This document shows, piece by piece, positions 1-9,900 of a DNA stretch of 22,298 bases (the first letter of the stretch is position 1; each line of letters starts with the position of its first letter). Origin of the DNA: Ophioceras dolichostomum (Eukaryota; Ascomycota; Sordariomycetes; Magnaporthales; Ophioceraceae); contig PYST01000494.1 of assembly GCA_003049485.1 (NCBI GenBank), forward strand, positions 1 through 22,298, read 5' to 3'. The notes under the pieces were generated by a model, which was not told the DNA's origin, ran no database searches, and saw nothing but the letters and a program-made list of their open reading frames with translations. Position numbers and translations under genes: made by a program.

Positions 1-1330
1 CGCCTGATCACCTCCACCCCCGCCCCTACCTCCACGCTTGCGCTCCTTGTCCTTGTTCTTCTTCTCCCTCCCCTTCCACCACCGCCTCCACGGCGCCAAA
101 CTCCTCAGCCAACCCCCCAACGTGCCCGGATACGTAAACTCCCCATACAGCCTCACATCCCTCGGCACCAGCACCACGAACTCAGACCTCGGCGGCAGCC
201 TTCCCATCGACCAACCCCTATCCCTCGCCCTCTTGACCAGCCCGGACGTTGCGCTGGGCGGCGCGAAGAAATCCGTGCGCGCCCCGCAGTCCAGGCTCTC
301 GTCGTCGTCGAGGTTTATGAACCTCTGGAACAGGACGCCCCTCGGCTCGGCGGCGCGCACCTGGGGCAGCGGGGACCCGGCCATGATGTCGCGCAGGTGG
401 GCCCGGATCAGCTGGAAGTTGACGTGGTCGAGCGGCTGGACGGCCTCGTCTAGCTGGTTGTGCTGAGCGAAGGCGCGGGCGAGGGCGAGGATTATGGCGG
501 GGTGGGCGGACATTGTGCCGTAGATGTCGACTGGGGGGAAGCGGCGTTGGGAAGGGGACGGAGGAGAAGGAGGAGGGGGAGTCGTCGTGTTATCTGTTGT
601 CGTTGTTGTTGTGGCGTTCCTGGTGGTAGTCGTAACGGTGGTGGCAGTGGCGGCACTGCTGGTGGCTTGATCCTCCCTTTGAGGCTGGTGATCACTACCG
701 CCCTCACCATCATCGCCTTCTCCCTGTCCCGGTTTACTCGTCTCTGCCGTTACTCCTGCTTCGCTGCTGCGCCCCTTTTTCGGGTTCTGTATTGGCTTCA
801 TCTCCTGGTCGGCCAGGTCAGGCAGCCTCATGATGTGCTCCAGGAGTCCCGTGGCGATGCCCACCTCCCTGAACTGATGGTGCACCACCACCTGCGAGAC
901 CCAGCAGATGCGAACCTTCCGGCGACGGCGCCTGTCGCATGTGTCGTGGATCCCGTAGTCCCAGGACGTGGTGATGGCTTGGCCGATGAGCTGCGGTGGT
1001 CCGAAGCTTTTCTTGAGCTTGGCTAGCGTGATCGTGCTGTCCGGCTGACTGGCGAAGAGCCTGAGGAATTCTGGCTTTTGGAGCCGCGCCCAGTACCATT
1101 GGTCTGCGATGAGTGTATTTAGGGCAAATGTGTGTCAGGATATAATGTCTAGAGGCGTTTCTGGATAGGAAAGGTTGGGATCACGGTGGAGTGGACTGAC
1201 GCGGCGGGTTTCTGTTAGGGTCGTGTTCGAGAAACTCGTAGTAATTCCCGAATAGGTCCACGGCGTCGTCCCATATCCGACTATTGTCCGGTAGCTCGTC
1301 TCGGCGGAATGTCTCGTATGTGACGACCAT
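1..1330 (-). CDS. GNAT-family N-acetyltransferase-like protein (3' end outside window)
   Basis: Read as two exons, 1330-1201 and 1103-1, joined across a 97-nt intron (donor GTCAGT, acceptor ATCGCAG). The frame is then open to the window edge, giving at least 411 residues. GNAT proteins transfer an acetyl group from acetyl-CoA to an amine. The support is a hydrophobic strand followed by FREVGIATGLLEHI at about residues 121-134, which fits the acetyl-CoA-binding motif A (R/QxxGxG/A). A WYWARL segment precedes it and a YGTMSAHPA segment follows at about 237-245. Residues 150-230 form a Gly/Asp- then Thr/Pro-rich low-complexity insert splitting the domain. The C-terminus becomes basic and Gly-rich. 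The start is uncertain: a good acceptor (TTTCAG) lies just upstream of the ATG and the frame is open to 1360, so an upstream exon carrying the first GNAT strand may exist, but I could not find it. The substrate is unknown. Confidence 0.66.
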
Positions 1331-2083
1331 CTCTAGCTCTGAAAGTGCAAGAAGAACTTTCTACTACCTAGGCGGGTGATGCTAGGTGGTCTTCTAGCGC
1401 TCTTAGAAGCTTAGTGGCTGCCTCGGAAGTCTAGTGGTAGGGGACTGCCAACTACTCAGTCATAAACGTGACGTTTGGAGCTAACAGCGGCTGGCTAGCT
1501 TAAGAGACAACTCTACGAGAGAGATAGAAAGTTTACAGAGGTCTGAGTTGGTGCTGATTACATGACGCGCTGGATTTTGAGTTCAGTATTTCCAGCCTCC
1601 CATTTTTCCTCCCGCCATCGTGCACATGGCCTGGCCCCCGTTTGGCCTTGCACGGCTCTCGCCCGAAATATCCGAGTTCGCCTTCTAGACCTGTTTGGCC
1701 TTCGTGATTGCTGTTGACCTTCGACGTTAGCTGTCGCGAATCCATCACGCCCCTTCACCCGGGGTCAACTCCTCGGGAGTCACGAACAGGGGCGAGGAAG
1801 CAATGAACTAATTTGTAGTCTATCATTAGAAAAGCTCGTGATCATTATTCTTCTGGTGCAGCTGTGACTCTCTTCCCGCCAACACACTCGGTTCTTTATG
1901 TCGTGTTGATGGCTCACTGATGAGCAAGTCCAGGGGCCGCATTGTGCTGCGCTGGTGAGTAACCAAGCCGTGTCGCTTCTTGGTCCCCTGAGTAACAAGT
2001 TAGCGGCACGAGTCAGCAGGTCCAGAAGATATATTGTGAAAAAATTCTAGGCCGATTGGTTCTCCAGAGGCTTTTACCCCTGC
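1331..2083. other. Intergenic, no supported gene
   Basis: About 750 nt upstream of the GNAT gene. Short overlapping open frames occur on the minus strand (1533-1758, 1780-1998), but none shows a recognisable motif. No tRNA or 5S rRNA pattern was seen. The minus-strand promoter, and possibly a first exon of the GNAT gene, should lie here. Confidence 0.5.
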
Positions 2084-2781
2084 GTGCTCAGTGTCGCACT
2101 GTTTACATGTCTCTACCACGCTCGACCCCTGATCATGGTAGACTTGATTCGTAAACTCCGCACCACAATAGCCTCTCGGTTTCGCAAGCGTGAACAGCCA
2201 CATCCTCGCTATCTCTACTATGCCCGCGCGGAGCGACCCGAGGGAACGCTCTGGAGGCAATATCCTTTTTCGTATCTGTTCGTGATCGCCCCGATGTCCT
2301 GGCGCGCGAGGGGGCCGGCGGCCCCGGGAACGGTTCTCTTCGCTCGCAAAGATCCGAATCGGAGGGATGGCGGCCCGATCCTGCCCGACCATGCTTCAGA
2401 AGTTGTCAAGGTCCAAGTTCCAGACGTGAAACCCGGGTACAGCCACTTGGTCGTCAAGGTGCGGATCACTGAGGTTCAAGATGAGTCGGCTTGTATGGAG
2501 CTCATTAGAAGTATCAGGATTGCCAGAGTGGTCCGGAAGGCTGCACCCACGACAGCTGGATGAGCAGGGCTCTCGAGCTCATTCAGAGAGACAACGGGAG
2601 GTGCCTGAGACCATTCCCCCCGAAGATGCGCCGCTCAGGTAGAGACCTTCAAACAACTATCAAGGAGTTGGCGGAGGCGTCGCGGGAAAATTTTGTCACG
2701 CAGTACCAGCCGCCACGTGCTCTCGATCTACGGGAGGAGGTGGAAAACTCCGAGTCTCGGACGGGTGAGGATGCAGTCTAG
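2084..2781 (+). CDS. Hypothetical protein, splicing unresolved
   Basis: I do not recognise this protein. An open frame at 2084-2563 encodes 159 residues; an internal ATG at 2135 (MVDLIRKLR) is an equally good start. The composition looks coding rather than random. There is a basic N-terminus, an aromatic stretch (YPFSYLFVIAPMSW), then segments such as GTVLFARKDPNRRDGG and KPGYSHLVVKVRITEVQDE that suggest a small beta-rich domain. A second frame (2560-2781) overlaps its stop and encodes an acidic, helical-looking tail (IKELAEASRENF). The two could be joined by an intron using donor 2511 (GTATCA) or 2493 (GTATGG) and acceptor 2638 (GCTCAG), both in phase. Alternatively only the first frame is the gene, or the locus is a relic. 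Confidence 0.38.
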
Positions 2782-3812
2782 TAGCTTTAGTGTCAGGAGT
2801 CCAAGACCGACATTATTTTCTGATCTCTTAAGGATGCAGTTAACCAACGCTTAGAACTTGCTTAGATTTGACCCCCTAAGTGAACAGAATAGAACTGCTG
2901 TTCAACCATTGTCAGTGTAAGAGCGGGAGGGTTGTTCTTCAACTACCACTAGAAACTGAAGTTAGCCCAGTGCGCGGACGAAAGCTATCTGAGACTCTAC
3001 TAGTACACACAAAATCTCGTGCTTCCAAAAGGGGGGGCAATATCTCCACAGCAGACCCACGACGAGGCTGGTGATGTGTGGTCCACAATTCTATAAGTTT
3101 GAGTCACTGATAGAGCTGACATCTCACTCAACTTTCAAGAGTCGATGAGTGGAGTTTGCTTAGAACACAATGCTCGCGTTTCTCTGGTACTCCTGACCTC
3201 GCTGCTGTTCCGCCTGCATATTCCTCCTTTGTTGTAGTACAAACAACCTAGGCCAGTCCGCAGTGATCTATCGCTTGCTAGTGGGAGCCTTTGTCAACTG
3301 CAGTATAGCGCCTGGCAGCTGCCAGATTTCTTTGAGGTCCCGGTCATGTACTGCAGAGCAAGCAAGGGCGCTTTTGAGACATTAGTCAGGAACCGGCTTC
3401 GATGTTGGTAGTATTATAGATATTATCCTAGAAGTGATGTGAGGCTCGAGAGGTGGCATGTTATTTCATCACTTACAGGCGACTTGCACCGTCGTCAAAC
3501 AACACAATCAAGCCCGAGCTCTGTACCGCCTGACATCCCCATAGAGGTTGCCACTTCGACGACGTTTGCTCACCTTATCGCTGAAAATATTTTTATAGCG
3601 GGAAGATCCAGGTTACTCCTCTTCATCCATGAAAGTTTCAAGCTCCCTTTCTCTCTTTCCCCCAAGTGCTTGTGTCCCCTCGACATTACTATTACGAGTA
3701 TTTACCACTAAACTCGATCGCCGGCTGATTCACAATCCACATCGTATCAACAACATCCGCAGAGTAATCAACGCCATTCAGCTTGCTGACTACCTGCGCT
3801 AAGAAGTCATCC
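2782..3812. other. Intergenic, probable promoter and leader of the CVNH-like locus
   Basis: About 1 kb without a supported gene. An AT-rich TATA-like element lies at about 3586-3598. It is followed by a pyrimidine-rich stretch at about 3635-3670 and a CA-rich leader at about 3730-3760, just before the ATG at 3813. That arrangement is typical of filamentous-fungal promoters. The open frames at 2880-3074 and 3439-3711 show no domain and are treated as chance. Confidence 0.4.
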
Positions 3813-4260
3813 ATGATGCGGTCGTTCCTCCAACTCCTCTATAGCTTCCTAGGCGTCATTGGCCTCCTCGGCTTGGCTGACGCCGCCCACACCCCCGGAC
3901 GCTACACCAAGAAATGCTCGGACTGCCACATTTGGAACGGCAGCGAGGCCGATATGAACGGGCACTCCTACGGTGTTGGTGCAAGCTGGACCGGACGCCA
4001 GATTCGAGGATTGGCAGGAACTGCACCTGAATCTGGGACTTGGGAGCGATGACGGGAAGTTTGTCTTTGGCGGGTGAGTCATTCCGCCTAATCGGCGCTG
4101 CACTTCACATCCTCACATCCCTTTTATGAGCACTTCTTTCATGGGCGATCGACCATTACTACTATTTAGATTGCCGGTAATTTTTGGCACGTGTAGGTCG
4201 TGCCTTGAACACCTAGCCTAGAGTCTGGACAGTGCTAGGATTCTCATGCTAGGCACTTCC
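3813..4260 (+). pseudogene. Broken secreted cyanovirin-N-like (CVNH) gene
   Basis: From ATG 3813 the frame opens with a good signal peptide (MMRSF, then a Leu-rich core FLGVIGLLGLADA), followed by a cysteine pair (KKCSDCHIWNG) like the start of secreted fungal CVNH lectin domains. At about 4000 the frame must shift by one base (an extra C in CGCCAG would explain it) to continue into FEDWQELHLNLGLGSDDGKFVFGG at about 4003-4074. That matches the CVNH consensus of an LN, LGN-DGK and GG strand. A clean donor GTGAGT follows at 4074. After a possible acceptor at about 4170, a GNF-like start and a second Cys pair (TCRSC) are readable, but only with another shift near the T run at 4181-4185. Stops follow soon after. 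CVNH proteins bind mannose-type glycans; this copy cannot make an intact protein as written. A base-calling error is possible for one shift but less likely for all. Confidence 0.5.
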
Positions 4261-4705
4261 AGGATCCGACCACCGTCCGTGCCGATCATGTCCGAGCCTG
4301 GCCTAGAACTAGCGACTCAGGCCTCGTACCCAATGCCGACATGTACGTCAGCGTAGCTAGCTTCCAGCTCCAGTTTTCGTCGAGCAGCACCGAAAGCACT
4401 ATAGCAAACTTCTATGACGCTAAGACTAGCAATGGACATCGCCAGAGCACTTATGCCCTGGGGACAGCTTGCGGTTCTTGTGTGGATGAGCTGCTCCTGC
4501 CTCCAAGCTCCACTTCCGGGCCTTATGTCCGCGCCAGGTGCCGCTACGCTAGTCAGCAGGCATCAGCGACGGAGCCATATCATCAGAGTGATGGCCATTC
4601 ACGTTAGGAAAACATGCGACCTACCCTTATCGCCTTCCGCGAACTATCTCCAAGGACCGAAGTATTCGAAACGTCTACGCCTCATAGGGGACGAGCAACG
4701 ACAAG
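4261..4705. other. Gap between CVNH relic and DUF3140 gene
   Basis: Two overlapping plus-strand frames (4341-4607 and 4414-4800) are open but carry no recognisable motif, and the second overlaps exon 1 of the next gene out of frame. The stretch may hold further decayed CVNH sequence and the promoter of the DUF3140 gene. Confidence 0.35.
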
Positions 4706-6187
4706 ATGAAAGGCAAACGCGAAGTTATCGCCGAGTTCAACTCGCTCGTCAACATGACGGCGTCCGAGCTCGAGTCGTGGCTCAAATCAGACGATTCTAA
4801 CAGCGCGGGCTGGCCGAAGGACGGCGGCGATGAGGGCGGAGGAGAGGGCGAGAGCGTGGGCCACGACAGCGGGCGGAAGATCGTCGAGATACTAAAGGCG
4901 AACCCGGACAAGAAAGAGAACAAGTACACTGATGATCAGGTGGAGCACATGCGGAAAGTCGTCTCGTACTGGTGAGTGCAGCACACATCACCCAGACTGT
5001 ATTGCACTGCTTGCTCACCTTGTCTCTGAGGGATACGCGTAGGCTGCTGCTGACTCGGATTGACTTGTTGGATGGGTGGATGTGGAACACAGCAAGCGGC
5101 ATCTATCGCAAGAGAAAGGGGCCAATAGCCAGAAATCGGAAGAGGAGGTCAAGAAGACGAAGTCCTATGTATGGCAGCCACCAGCCCTACCCGCCACCTC
5201 AACACCAGAGGCGAAGGATTAACACGACCGTCTGATTGAGTTACTGACTGCTCCAATCTGGTGGAAAAACAGGCATCACTGAAGAACTGGGGCCACGACA
5301 CCCTCAAAGCACAAGACAAGTCCAATGGCTCCTCGAAATCGAAATCCAAAGGTGGCAATGACAATACAGACGGCGCGGACAACGCTGGAGACGACGGCGC
5401 AGACAACAACGGCAATACCGAAGAGCAGGAAGAGGATGAAGAAGAAGAAATCTCTGACGAAGACGCAGACGAAGCCGACGATAACGACGCTAAGCACGCA
5501 GGCTCTAAGCGCAAGACCCGTAGCGGCCAAGGCGGTAGCAGCAGCAGCGGCCAAGGCGGTAGCAGCAGCAGCGGCCAAGGCGGCGGTGGCGGCAGCGATA
5601 ACGGGGCAAACAAGAAGCGGGAGACGCGCAAGGGGCAGGGCACTCCCGCCAAGAAGCAGTCAGGCGATGGTGATGATGACGACGGGGCTGACGACAATGC
5701 TGACGATGATGATGATGATGATGAGCAAGAGCAAGAGGAAAACGACGATGACAAGGGTGCGGAGAAGAAGAAGAAAGGGAAGAGTAGCAGCGGCAGCGGC
5801 GGAGGGTCTAAGAACGGCCCGTCCAAGGGCGAGACGGTGAGCTGGGACTGGGGAGGCGGGCAGCCCGAGGGGAAGGTGCTTGATGTTAAGGACGAGAAGT
5901 AAGTGTACAACGCGAAATGCGCGCCGGCCCCCCCTCTCTCTCTCTCTTTCTCTCTCTCGGAGTTAGCGCTTGGTTACTGTCTCACTTTCAACTACCCACC
6001 CACTCCTTCGGTTCATTCTTCGTGTATCTGACCTGACAAACGCTAATCTCTATCCCGCTATTCCAGGGCGACCATCACCACGAAGCGCGGCAACAAAGTC
6101 TCCCGCGACGGCGACCCCGACGACCCAGCCGTAGTGCTCGACACGGGGAAGTCGAAGGCCGTCAAAGCAGCGCACGAGCTCAACTGA
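4706..6187 (+). CDS. DUF3140 / hypervirulence-associated TUDOR-domain protein
   Basis: Four exons: 4706-4971, 5093-5168, 5273-5898 and 6067-6187 (1,089 nt, 362 aa), with donors GTGAGT, GTATGG and GTAAGT. Residues 1-130 match DUF3140: EFNSLVNMTASELESWL, then SVGHDSGRKIVEIL, YTDDQVEHMRKVVSYCKRHL, and after the second intron SLKNWGHDTLKA. Residues 130-298 are a disordered linker with Asp/Glu runs, a threefold SGQGGSSS repeat at about 198-221 and Lys-rich patches. Residues 299-362 are the HVA1/TUDOR domain: KGETVSWDWGGG, a charged strand, then RDGDPDDPAV, KAAHELN and stop. Intron 3 falls inside the TUDOR domain and joins DEK to ATITTKRGN in frame. The biochemical role is not established; Tudor folds usually bind ligands or modified peptides. 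It is convergent with the importin gene, about 770 nt away. Confidence 0.9.
5521..5592 (+). repeat. 24-nt coding tandem repeat, three copies
   Basis: Three successive units, each beginning AGCGGCCAAGGCGG, encode SGQGGSSS, SGQGGSSS and SGQGGGGG. The first two are almost identical at DNA level, which indicates recent slippage duplication. The array lies in the disordered linker of the DUF3140/TUDOR gene. A GAT/GAC microsatellite encoding an Asp run follows at about 5700-5724. Confidence 0.85.
5931..5958 (+). repeat. CT-dinucleotide microsatellite in intron 3
   Basis: A C run passes into (CT)n interrupted by one TTT, inside the 168-nt third intron of the DUF3140/TUDOR gene. A length polymorphism is likely; no function is evident. 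Confidence 0.85.
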
Positions 6188-6957
6188 TCAAATGATGCTT
6201 GATGGGCGTTTGTTTAGGCAGTGAAGCGGTCGGGCGGGCTTCCAACGGTGGACGGATGTCTAGCTACCTAGTGGGCTACTACGAGGGATATGATGGATGA
6301 TGAGGAGTTTCAGGTTAATACAGCTAGCTTGCTGGGATCGGTGGGATGAACTGCCCGTGTTCGCCGTTGTCTGGCGACGAGACTGTTGGAGGCCCCCTGC
6401 CCAGGAGTGAGAATCTAGGTAGAACGCAGGCTCCATGGGCTACGTAAGGTTGTTGCCTGTATGTCGCATATGCCTCACTCTGAAGGAGAAAAACCATCGA
6501 TCGCAAACATCAGCTAACATTCCGGTCACACGAGACCGTGAATATGAAAGGAGCAAAAAAAAAAAAAAAAAAAGTCTATGCAACGGTGTAGTGGTGTAGC
6601 GTAGTAGTGGTGCAGTGCCATCAAACCACGAGGGGGAATCAACCAAATAGAAAGAAAAAAAAAGAGACCATAGGCATAAGTTAGGCGTTCCGTCATTAGG
6701 GATATGATAGGGAGGCGGTCGGGGCGGGACCGCAAGGGCGGAAGGGGGAAAACACCGACTGAATCGATGTCCCAGCGCCATTTTTATTCCTGAAAAAAAG
6801 GGGGAGAAACATCTCCTAGCGTCGTGATCTCTGACTGCGGGAAATGGAAGGGAAGGCAGGGGTGGATGGATGGGCTAGTGATGGGTTAGAGGACGACGGC
6901 CGCTGAAGTGAAGGGGACAAGATGATCTCGCAAATAGGCAAGCACCTAGGTAGATTC
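6188..6957. other. Convergent 3' intergenic region
   Basis: About 770 nt between two convergent stop codons, so it should hold both 3' UTRs. A 19-A run lies at 6555-6573, with shorter A runs at about 6652-6664 and 6794-6800. The antisense frames at 6324-6781 read through these runs and give Phe-rich, non-protein-like products. Confidence 0.6.
6555..6573 (+). repeat. Homopolymer run of 19 A
   Basis: An uninterrupted run of A between the convergent DUF3140/TUDOR and importin genes. No target-site duplication or element body was seen beside it, so it is listed only as a homopolymer. Confidence 0.9.
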
Positions 6958-9900
6958 CTAAGGAATCAGAGCGATGAGCCCCGGGTTGTTCCGGAACACC
7001 TCGGGGTGATGGACGTGCAGGATCTGCACCACTTCTTGGACAAGCCGGCGTGTCTCAGGCGTCAGCTGCTCCTTGGGAGGGCTGAGGACCGCTTCGAAGA
7101 TGGGGATGAGATTCGGGGTGAGAGCCATGATAATTGGGTCGTTTTGCTCGTCTGTGGGGGAATAAAAAAGCAATTCGTTAGTAAATACATGGGGTGTCGA
7201 GCTATGAAATGTGGGCGATGATAAGGGATAGAAGGTTCGGGTAGGTGGGTGTACAACACATACAAAGTTTGTAGATGCACTGGTAGATGGGCGAGTTCTC
7301 CTCGAAGTCGTCCGTGAGCGGCAGCTTCGCCACCAGGAGGGGGAGGAACTCGGCAAGGGGCACGCGGTCGGCGTGCACCATAATCATGCGGCATAGGCAG
7401 CCCGCGGCGTTGTCGACGAGGCGGCTCGTGGGGGCGTCGAGACGGAGCATCGCCTCGAGCTTGGAAAGCACCGGCTCGAAGCTTTGCTGGTACTTGGCGA
7501 CGGCAGTCGAGTGGAAGATCAGCAGACCGATTCCGTACGCAGCGTTGCTGCGCGTCTCCGGGTCCTCGTCGCTGAGACGCTTGATGAGGAGCGGGAGCAG
7601 GGTGGCCGTGTGCGGCGTGACGTCGGCGCCCATGTGGTTGATGCACTCGGCGATGACGCCGACGGCGGTGGAGCGCTCGAGAGCGTCGGACGAGCTGGCG
7701 AACTTGATGACCGGCTTGTTGAAGATCTTCCATAGCTCCTGGAAGGCCGGGCCGAAGGCAGTGGCCAGTCCTATGATCACATCCAGGGCGGTGTCGATAA
7801 CGAGCCAGTCGTACTCTGAGCTCTCCTGCACATCGTGCTCCTCCTCCTCGTCGCCCAGGTCCTGCTGGCAGGGATGCGACCGGGTGATGATCGTGGTTAG
7901 GGCCGAGATGACCTGCGTCAGAGTGTCCTCGTGTGACAGAATAGCAGGGCCACACGACTTAAGCGTGTTGGCGACCATGCGGTTGATCTCAGTGACGACG
8001 TCACTTTTTGCGTTGGTGTGATAGGTTAGCAATGAGATTCGGGGCGAAAGGATGGGAAAAGATGTTGCGTGTGGTCCGAAATAGGGAAGCCAGAGGGGGA
8101 AATCAGAGAGTAGAAACGCTTTCTCAGCACTCGCAATTTAAATTGCGTCTGAGTGAGCTGGGTATAACGCATGGTATTCATCATTTTGTCGGCCAGAGGT
8201 GCAAGAGGTGCGGACGAAGGAGCGTGTGCTCTCTTCAACGCGAGTGCAGGAAGGAGATAAGAATGTGGAAAACTAAAACTCACCGATCACTCTCCTCAAC
8301 CCAAAGACTGAGAGTCGACTTCGCAACGATTTCTCCCAGCTTCTGCAAGTCTTCGGACGGCGGCTGCTTGACGGGGAAGCCGGGCTCCCACTTGCCGCCG
8401 GTAGCCTCCTCCGTCAACTGCCACACGCGAGCGTACGCGCGCCAGAGCGTGGAGACGGACGACTTGCGGCATCCCTCGTAGCTGTGGCTGACGAGCGGGG
8501 CGATGATCTCGACTGCCTTCTCGAGGTACTTCCTGATCTCCTCCAGGCCGCACGAGTGCGAGATGATGTCGCCCAACACCTCGATGGCGACCTCCTTCTC
8601 CATGGCCTCGGCGGACTCGACGAAGTCCTCGAAGGCGTCCTCGTCATCGTCCTCGTCGCCCATGCCGTCGCCTCCTTCGGCATCGTCGTCGTCGGCCGCG
8701 GTCCGGATCTTGACGCGCTTGCCGGCGGTGATCAGCTCGCGGGCGTCGCCGACGATGGCCTCCTCCTCTTCGGTCAGGTTCAGCACGACCTCCTCCTCCT
8801 CCAGCTCGAGGGCGTTGAACAGGGCCGTGAAGGCGCCCTCGATGAAGGGCCCAAAGTCCTTCTCGTAGACCTTGGCGAGCGAAGACCAGAGGATAAAGCT
8901 GCTCTCGCGGAGCTCGGGGTTGTCCAGGTGGAGGCTCTCCTCGCTTGCGCGCATCAGTTCTGGCACATACGGCTTGAATGTCTCCGGGCCGACCGCAATG
9001 GCGATGCGGCCAAGGGCGTCGCTGATGCCGCTTCGGAGAGTTAGGTCCTCCTCGGTCTCCTTCACGGACATATAGGGGCCGAGGGCGGCCATCGTTCTCT
9101 CGAAGTAAGGCTTGAACTCGTCGTCCATGCTAGTAGCGAGGGCGCCGATCGCTCCGGCGGCAGAGATCTTGACGCGAGCATCGTCATGGGACAGGAGACG
9201 GCCGATGGGGTCAAGCAGCTGCGGGGCATACTTCTGCATGACCTCGGCCTTGACGCCGTCGCACATGGCGTCAAAGGCAGCGCAGACGGACCGGATAATG
9301 GCGTTGTTCTTCTTGCGGGCCTTCTCGTCCGCTCCTCCCTCGGTCTCCGCGGCTTGCAGGTTCTTCAGCAAGGCAGTGATGAGAGCCTCGTGCTCGGTCG
9401 CGACATCCTCTGACATCTCCTCAGCCAGGCGCGTAAGACCGACCAGAGCCGCGTGTCTCACCTCGATCTCCGAGTCGTTGAGCAGCCGGATGACCACGGG
9501 CAAGATCGTCTTCATCTGCGTCATGACAAAGTCGGGCGCGCCCTCGGCGCAGATGCCAAGGGCAATGATACCCGCCTTGCGGTGGGAGACCTCGGACGAA
9601 GCCGAGAACAGGGCGAACTGATCCAGTAGTGGCACGATGACGTGGCGTGGAGGCAGGTCGGTGGCGAGCTGCGCCAGGAGCGAGAGGGAGGCGCGCGCCG
9701 GGGTGGTCTCGTCGTCATCCTCGTCGTCGTCGAGCTCAGTCAATATCTGCAAGCTCTTCTCAACGAGGAGCTTGATCAGGTCCGACATCCCCATGAGCTT
9801 CATGCGGCGGTACCGAACGGCCTGGGTAAGGAAAGCTAGAGCCTGCGACCGCGAGTCCTCGTCGGCCTCGGTGTTGGACGCAATCTCGACCATGAACTGC

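Noticed and set aside
1400..1500. tRNA-like stretch (AAGTCTAGTGGTAGGGGACTGCC)
   Set aside because: It resembles an A box only loosely; no B box at the right distance and no foldable acceptor stem were found.
3439..3711. 90-residue plus-strand frame before the CVNH relic
   Set aside because: It spans a TATA-like and CT-rich promoter stretch and shows no domain or coding bias.
5149..5910. 253-residue minus-strand frame rich in Ser, Leu and Pro
   Set aside because: It is the antisense of the acidic repeat exon of the DUF3140/TUDOR gene; its composition is the complement of GAT/GAG/AGC repeats and it has no motif.
7062..7955. 297-residue minus-strand frame rich in Arg, His and Pro
   Set aside because: A shifted frame over importin exons 3 and 4; the true frame gives HEAT repeats.
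7287..8021. 244-residue plus-strand frame
   Set aside because: Antisense shadow of importin exon 3 without any recognisable domain.
8484..9044. 186-residue plus-strand frame rich in Leu, Asp and Gly
   Set aside because: Antisense of the importin HEAT region; the composition is a mirror of Glu/Leu-rich helices.
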